Assembly (NCBI RefSeq): GCF_001984055.1
Contig: NZ_LYVO01000010.1
Coordinates: forward strand, 1 to 64,000
Length of the DNA stretch: 64,000 nt
Source: Variovorax sp. KK3
Lineage (GTDB): Bacteria; Pseudomonadota; Gammaproteobacteria; Burkholderiales; Burkholderiaceae_C
Reading direction: 5' to 3'
This document shows positions 59,755-64,000 of the stretch, piece by piece. How positions within the stretch are numbered: position 1 is the first letter of the stretch; each line of letters opens with the position of its first letter. The notes under the pieces are model-generated. The model was not told the DNA's origin and did no database searches. It worked only from the letters and a program-made list of their open reading frames with translations. The position numbers were made by a program, and so were the translations under genes.

Positions 59755-60696
59755 GTGAACCTCAGGCGCCTCAAATACTTCGTGAAGATCGTGGACATCG
59801 GCAGCCTGACGCAGGCGGCCGAAGTCTTGTTCATCGCCCAGCCCGCGTTGAGCCAGCAGCTCGCCACGCTCGAAGGCGAGGTGCGCCAGCAGTTGCTGGT
59901 GCGCACCAAGCGCGGCGTCACGCCCACCGAGGCGGGCAAGGTGCTCTACCGCCATGCGCAGATCATCCTGCGCCAGTGCGAGCAGGCGCGGGTCGACATG
60001 GAAGCGGCCGGTGCGGGCCTGTCGGGGCCGGTGTCGGTGGGCCTGGCGCCGGGCACGGCGGCCTCGGCGCTGTCGCTGCCGCTCTTGCGCACCGTGCGGG
60101 CGCGGCACCCGGGCATCCTGCTCTACCTCAACGAGAACTACGGCACCACGCTCAGCGAACTCATCATGAACGGCCGCATGGACCTGGCCGTGCTGTACGG
60201 CGACAAGGCGATCCATGGCCTGACCTTCCTGCCGCTGCTGAAGGAACCCCTGTTCCTGGTGGGGCCGGCATCGATGCCGCCGCCGGCGGAGCCGGTGAAG
60301 CTGGCCGACCTGCGCGAGATCGAGCTGTTTCTTCCGCGACCGTACAACGTGGTGCGCAAGCTGGTCGATGCGGCGTTCGCGCGCTCGGGCGCGACGCCGC
60401 CGCGCGTGGTGGCCGAGATCGAATCGGCCTTCACGCTGACGGCCGCCATCGCCGACGGGCTGGGCGCGACCATCCTGCCGGCCTCGATGGCGCGCGAGAT
60501 GGCGGCCTCCTGCGGGGCGTGGAAGTTCCAGATCGTCGACCCGGTGATCGAGGCCCCGCTCGCGCTGTGCCAGTCCGACCACCTGCCGCTGTCGGAGCCC
60601 GCCCAGGCGGTGAAGGACATCCTGCTCGAACTGGTGACCGACCTGGCCGCCCACGTCGCGGCCACGCCCGAACCGAGCCTCGCCGCCTTGTCATAA
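59755..60696 (+). CDS. LysR-family transcriptional regulator (paralogue B, candidate regulon controller)
   Basis: A 313-residue LTTR starting at GTG 59755 with GGAG upstream (VNLRRLKYFVKIVDIGSLT). HTH region AAEVLFIAQPALSQQLATLE; effector domain VSVGLAPGTAASALSLPLLRTV. It is divergent from the aminotransferase across site 4, and its stop codon is inside site 5 of the next operon. By position it is the best candidate to bind the ATAAG-N5-CTTAT boxes, with its paralogue at 56717 as alternative. Confidence 0.93.
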   Translation: MNLRRLKYFVKIVDIGSLTQAAEVLFIAQPALSQQLATLEGEVRQQLLVRTKRGVTPTEAGKVLYRHAQIILRQCEQARVDMEAAGAGLSGPVSVGLAPGTAASALSLPLLRTVRARHPGILLYLNENYGTTLSELIMNGRMDLAVLYGDKAIHGLTFLPLLKEPLFLVGPASMPPPAEPVKLADLREIELFLPRPYNVVRKLVDAAFARSGATPPRVVAEIESAFTLTAAIADGLGATILPASMAREMAASCGAWKFQIVDPVIEAPLALCQSDHLPLSEPAQAVKDILLELVTDLAAHVAATPEPSLAALS

Positions 60697-60757
60697 GCCG
60701 CTCTTATCGCGGCACAGTCAATCCGTCTTGGGCTTTGCGGCCGCGGGCCGCTACCGT
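60693..60757 (+). promoter_or_regulatory. LysR-box promoter of the biotin/Pxp operon (site 5)
   Basis: Box ATAAG-CCGCT-CTTAT (60693-60707), the only fully symmetrical copy, CGTCTTGG (60724-60731), -35 TTGGGC (60728-60733), 18-bp spacer, -10 TACCGT (60752-60757). The box begins within the last codons of the LysR gene. The expected start near 60764 rules out ATG 60760 as the start of the downstream gene. Confidence 0.78.
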
Positions 60758-60807
60758 TCATGCCAGCCCCGATGCGTTCGTCGAATGCACCGGCGGCGGA
60801 GATTGGC

Positions 60808-61260
60808 ATGAACCAGGAACAGATCAAGACGCTCATCGACGCACTGGCAGGCTCGGACCTGTCCGAGCTGGAGTTCAGCGAGAACGGCTGCACGCTGCGG
60901 CTGGTCAAGAAGCCCGCGGCGGACGCCACGGCGCCGCGTCGCACGGCGGCAGCGGCACGGCCGTCGCGCCTTGCTTCGCCGGGCGCGAACACGCCGCCAC
61001 CCGCGGCTGCGGCATCTGCATCGGCCGAGTGCCTTGCGCCCCTGTACGGCGTGGTGCACTTGCAGCCCACGCCCGATCAGCCGCCCTTCGTGCAGGCCGG
61101 GCAGTCCATCAAGGCCGGCCAGACGCTGTGCGTGATCGAAGCCATGAAGGTCTTCAACGAGGTGCGCGCCGAGCGCGATGGCACGCTGCAGGCGGTGCTG
61201 GTGCGCTCGGGGCAAGAGGTCGAGGCCGGGCAGGCACTGTTCCGCTTCGTCGATGCGTGA
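60808..61260 (+). CDS. Biotin carboxyl carrier protein (AccB-like, Pxp-associated)
   Basis: A 150-residue biotinyl protein. The C-terminal domain has the biotin lysine K114 in [10 protein letters not shown]. An Ala/Pro-rich linker separates it from an N-terminal helix ([21 protein letters not shown]). ATG 60808 is preceded by GGAG and lies after the promoter start point; an ATG at 60772 is less likely. It is the first gene of an operon with biotin carboxylase, PxpB and PxpC, distinct from housekeeping accBC by context. Confidence 0.9.
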   Translation: MNQEQIKTLIDALAGSDLSELEFSENGCTLRLVKKPAADATAPRRTAAAARPSRLASPGANTPPPAAAASASAECLAPLYGVVHLQPTPDQPPFVQAGQSIKAGQTLCVIEAMKVFNEVRAERDGTLQAVLVRSGQEVEAGQALFRFVDA

Positions 61261-61273
61261 GGGAGCGACGACC

Positions 61274-62626
61274 ATGTTCGACACCGTGCTCATCGCCAAC
61301 CGTGGGGAGATCGCGCTGCGCATCCAGCGTGCGTGCCGTGGCCTGGGGCTTCGTACAGTGGCCGTGTATTCCGAGGCCGACCGCGACGCGAGCTACGTGG
61401 CGCAGGCCGACCAGGCGCTGTGCATCGGCCCGTCGGCGCCGGGGCTGAGCTACCTGAACCAGGCCGCCATCCTGTTCGCCGCCGAGGTCAGTGGCGCGCA
61501 GGCCATCCATCCGGGCTACGGCTTCCTGTCGGAGAACGCGGGCTTCGCCGAGCGCATCGAGCAGGCCGGCCTGGTCTTCGTCGGCCCTAGTGCCGCCTGC
61601 ATCCGCACCATGGGCGACAAGGTGGCCGCCAAGCGCGCGATGCGCCGCGCCGGCGTGCCCTGTGTGCCCGGGCCGGACGCCAGCCTGCCGGACGATCCGG
61701 CCGCGATCCTGTCGCTGGCACGCGAGATCGGCTTCCCGGTGATCGTGAAGGCCGCCGGTGGCGGTGGCGGCCGAGGCATGCGTGTGGTGCACGACGAGGC
61801 CGCGTTGCCCGAGGCGATGTCGCTGACCCGCGAAGAGGCGCGCCGCGCCTTCAGCAACCCCGAGGTGTACATCGAGAAATTCCTGCTGCACCCGCGGCAC
61901 GTCGAGATCCAGGTGCTGGCCGACAGCCACGGCAACGCGCTGTGGCTCGGCAGCCGCGACTGCTCGCTGCAGCGCCGCCACCAGAAAGTGATCGAGGAAG
62001 CGCCCGCCATCGGCATCGACGAGGCGCTGCTGGCCGACGTGGGCGAGCGCTGTGCCGCGGCCTGCCGGCAGATCGGCTACTGCGGCGTCGGCACCTTCGA
62101 GTTCCTATACGAGCAGGGCGCCTTCTACTTCATCGAGATGAACACCCGCCTGCAGGTGGAGCACCCCGTGACCGAGATGACGACCGGCATCGACATCGTG
62201 CAGCAGCAGCTGCGCGTGGCCCGTGGCGAGCGGCTGGTGCTGACGCAGGCCGACGTGCGCTGCCAGGGCCATGCGATCGAATGCCGCATCAATGCCGAAG
62301 ACCCGCGGACCTTCGCGCCATCGCCGGGCCGCATCAGCGGCTGGCAGCTGCCCGGCGGCTTCGGCGTGCGGGTGGATTCGCATGCCGGCGCCGGCTACCG
62401 CGTGCCGCCGTATTACGACTCGATGATCGCCAAGCTGGTCGCGCACGGCAGCACGCGCGACGATGCGCTGGACCGCATGCGCCTGGCGCTGGCCGAGATG
62501 CGCGTCGACGGCATCGCGACCAACGTGCCGTTGCACCGCGAGCTGCTGCGCGACGAAGGTTTCGCCGTCGGCGGCGTGGACATCCACCATCTCGAGCGCT
62601 GGCTGCAGCAGAGGAGCGCCTCATGA
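61274..62626 (+). CDS. Biotin carboxylase (AccC-like, Pxp-associated)
   Basis: A 450-residue ATP-grasp enzyme that carboxylates biotin with bicarbonate and ATP. The N-terminal [13 protein letters not shown], glycine loop [11 protein letters not shown] and catalytic [14 protein letters not shown] are all intact. It follows the carrier gene by 13 bp and overlaps pxpB as ATGA. The co-occurrence of a biotin carboxylase pair with PxpBC suggests a carboxylation step linked to an amide-cleaving or carboxyl-transfer reaction. Confidence 0.93.
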   Translation: MFDTVLIANRGEIALRIQRACRGLGLRTVAVYSEADRDASYVAQADQALCIGPSAPGLSYLNQAAILFAAEVSGAQAIHPGYGFLSENAGFAERIEQAGLVFVGPSAACIRTMGDKVAAKRAMRRAGVPCVPGPDASLPDDPAAILSLAREIGFPVIVKAAGGGGGRGMRVVHDEAALPEAMSLTREEARRAFSNPEVYIEKFLLHPRHVEIQVLADSHGNALWLGSRDCSLQRRHQKVIEEAPAIGIDEALLADVGERCAAACRQIGYCGVGTFEFLYEQGAFYFIEMNTRLQVEHPVTEMTTGIDIVQQQLRVARGERLVLTQADVRCQGHAIECRINAEDPRTFAPSPGRISGWQLPGGFGVRVDSHAGAGYRVPPYYDSMIAKLVAHGSTRDDALDRMRLALAEMRVDGIATNVPLHRELLRDEGFAVGGVDIHHLERWLQQRSAS

Positions 62627-63291
62627 TCTCCACGACGGCATCGATCAGTCTGCTCGGCACCACCGCGCTGCTGTTCGAGGCGCCCGGCGAACTGGCGCTG
62701 CCCTCCCAGCAGCGAATCTGGACGCTGGCGCGCGAGGCGCAAGACTGGCCCGAGGTGCGCGAGGCGGTGCCCGGCATGAACAACCTGATGCTCACTTTCG
62801 AGCAAGCGCCGCGCGGCGCCGCGGCGCTGGACGCGCTGGAGGCGCGGCTGCAGGCCGCCTGGGAGGCGGCGGCGCCGCTGCCGCTGGAAGGCCGCGTGGT
62901 CGAGCTGCCCGTGGTCTACGGTGGCGAGGGCGGCCCGCACATGGCGGACGTGGTGTCGCACACCGGCCTGAGCGTGGACGAGATCGTCGAATTGCACAGC
63001 ACGCCGGTCTACCCGGTTTACGCGCTCGGCAGCCACCCCGGCTACTGCTACCTGGGCGGCATGGACCCGCGCATCGCCACGCCGCGCCGCAAGGTGCCGG
63101 TGCTCAGCATTCCGGGCGGGGCGGTCTCGATCGGCGGCGCGCAGACCGGCGTGTCGGCCTCGGCCGGCCCGAGCGGCTGGAACACCATCGGCAGCACGGC
63201 GATGTCCTTCTTCGACCCGTCGCAAGACCCGCCGGCCGTGCTGCAGCCGGGCGACATGATCCGTTTTCGGGTGCAGGGAGTGATTCGATGA
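62623..63291 (+). CDS. pxpB: 5-oxoprolinase subunit PxpB (KipI-like)
   Basis: A 222-residue KipI/allophanate hydrolase C1-domain protein. The family block [17 protein letters not shown] and the [17 protein letters not shown] segment are intact. In E. coli-type systems PxpA, PxpB and PxpC together open 5-oxoproline (pyroglutamate) using ATP. Here the accompanying biotin carboxylase suggests a variant. It overlaps both neighbours by 4 bp. Confidence 0.9.
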   Translation: MISTTASISLLGTTALLFEAPGELALPSQQRIWTLAREAQDWPEVREAVPGMNNLMLTFEQAPRGAAALDALEARLQAAWEAAAPLPLEGRVVELPVVYGGEGGPHMADVVSHTGLSVDEIVELHSTPVYPVYALGSHPGYCYLGGMDPRIATPRRKVPVLSIPGGAVSIGGAQTGVSASAGPSGWNTIGSTAMSFFDPSQDPPAVLQPGDMIRFRVQGVIR

Positions 63292-64000
63292 TCGAAGTGC
63301 TGTCTTCCACCGCCCTGGCCACCGTGCAGGACATGGGGCGCACCGGCAGCCTGCGCTGGGGCGTGGGCACCTCGGGCGCCATGGACAAGCTGGCGCTCGC
63401 GGCCGGCAACCTGCTGCTGGGCAACGAATCCGACGCGGCCGCCATCGAGGTGCCGGTGTTCCCGTTCAAGCTGCGCTTCGACGCCGACTGCGCCTTCGCG
63501 CTGACCGGCGCGGATTGCGCCGCGAAGCTCGACGACACGCCGTTGCTGCCCTGGTGGGTGCATCAGGCGCGCGCCGGGCAGACGCTGACGCTGGGCCTTC
63601 CGCAGGGCGGCGCGCACCGCGGCAGCCGGGCCATGCTGTGCCTGGCGGGCGGCGTGGACGTCCCCCGTGTGCTGGGCTCGCGCAGCACCCAGCTGCGCGG
63701 TGCCTTCGGCGGCCACGAGGGCCGGGCGCTGCAGCGCGGCGACGTGCTGCGGGCGGTCGGTGAGGGGCAGGAGCGCCGCACCGGCTTCGGCCTGGTGCCG
63801 CCCTCGTTGAGCCTGCCGCTGCAGGTCGACGACCTGCCGGCGGTGCGGGTGCTGCCGGCTGCCGAGTACCTGGGCTTCGAGGAAAGCTCGCGTGCCGCCT
63901 TCTGGGCCGGTGCGTGGAAGATCACGGCGCAGAGCGACCGCTATGGCTATCGCCTGGATGGCGAGGCCCTGCGCCCGGTCGCGCCGATGGAAATCCGCTC
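63288..64000 (+). CDS. pxpC: 5-oxoprolinase subunit PxpC / biotin-dependent carboxyltransferase family (3' end outside window)
   Basis: The first 237 residues of a KipA/PxpC-type protein (family length about 320). The N-terminus TVQDMGRTGSLRWGVGTSGAMD is the family signature, with LTGADCAAKLDD and RAMLCLAGGVDVP following. Start ATG 63288 overlaps the pxpB stop. In many genomes a pxpA (LamB/YcsF) gene follows; it would lie just past the window. Confidence 0.92.
   Translation, partial: MIEVLSSTALATVQDMGRTGSLRWGVGTSGAMDKLALAAGNLLLGNESDAAAIEVPVFPFKLRFDADCAFALTGADCAAKLDDTPLLPWWVHQARAGQTLTLGLPQGGAHRGSRAMLCLAGGVDVPRVLGSRSTQLRGAFGGHEGRALQRGDVLRAVGEGQERRTGFGLVPPSLSLPLQVDDLPAVRVLPAAEYLGFEESSRAAFWAGAWKITAQSDRYGYRLDGEALRPVAPMEIR

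Noticed and set aside
60760..60807. ATG 60760 as start of the biotin carrier
   Set aside because: It would precede the predicted transcription start, and lacks a ribosome binding site. ATG 60808 has GGAG at good spacing.

Overview
The window is a GC-rich, almost gap-free bacterial chromosome segment. The gene order rluB-like / ndk-rlmN-pilW-rodZ-ispG-hisS-yfgM-bamB-der-hfq-hflX-hflK-hflC-hisZ-purA is the conserved housekeeping string of Burkholderiales. Together with a Comamonadaceae-style intergenic repeat near 17.1 kb and the abundance of Bug-type, Liv-type and LysR catabolic genes, this points to a Variovorax-like member of the Comamonadaceae. Assignment is from gene content and order only.

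Layout. 1-17 kb: housekeeping genes on the plus strand, mostly separated by under 30 bp (nucleotide metabolism, 23S rRNA methylation, pilus assembly, cell shape, isoprenoid synthesis, His-tRNA charging, outer-membrane assembly, ribosome GTPases, Hfq, the HflKC membrane-protease modulator, histidine and purine synthesis). 17-22 kb: accessory metabolic genes (AraC regulator with a VOC protein, a metC-like PLP enzyme, a small Lys-rich protein, an aldehyde dehydrogenase, an exported peroxiredoxin). 22-27.5 kb: a compact lipid locus with a phospholipase-D/cardiolipin-synthase lipoprotein, a membrane fatty-acid desaturase, a ketoacyl-synthase III fused to a heme-oxygenase-like domain, and a membrane-associated orphan. 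27.5-29 kb: three unrecognised small proteins around an AT-rich stretch carrying a perfect palindrome. 29-32 kb: a membrane H+-pyrophosphatase with an extra OmpA-like domain, divergent from the soluble pyrophosphatase.

32-64 kb is catabolic. It holds an idonate/gluconate-type dehydrogenase pair; a long translationally coupled operon (Bug binding protein, HpcH aldolase, Fe-alcohol dehydrogenase, CaiB CoA-transferase, isochorismatase-fold hydrolase, D-2-hydroxyacid dehydrogenase, DUF4387, AtuA/DUF1446); an aminotransferase; a Liv-type ABC importer followed by HyuA/HyuB, an SDR and a second HpcH aldolase; a Fic protein; three LysR regulators; a second aminotransferase with an RraA-like aldolase; and a biotin carrier, biotin carboxylase, PxpB, PxpC operon that runs off the window.

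The main discovery is that five transcription units in the catabolic half share one promoter architecture: a 15-bp LysR-type box (ATAAG-N5-CTTAT and variants), then a -35 beginning TTGG at a fixed offset, then a -10 of TACCGT/TATGAT type. One copy lies between a LysR gene (59755-60696) and its divergent aminotransferase, and another overlaps that LysR gene's stop codon. This ties the dehydrogenase pair, both aminotransferases, the Liv/Hyu operon and the biotin/Pxp operon into one probable regulon of unknown substrate, perhaps a cyclic amide, imide or amino-acid-like compound. Other leads are the KAS III-heme-oxygenase-like fusion, the OmpA-tailed proton pump, and a Fic protein whose catalytic His is replaced by Gln.
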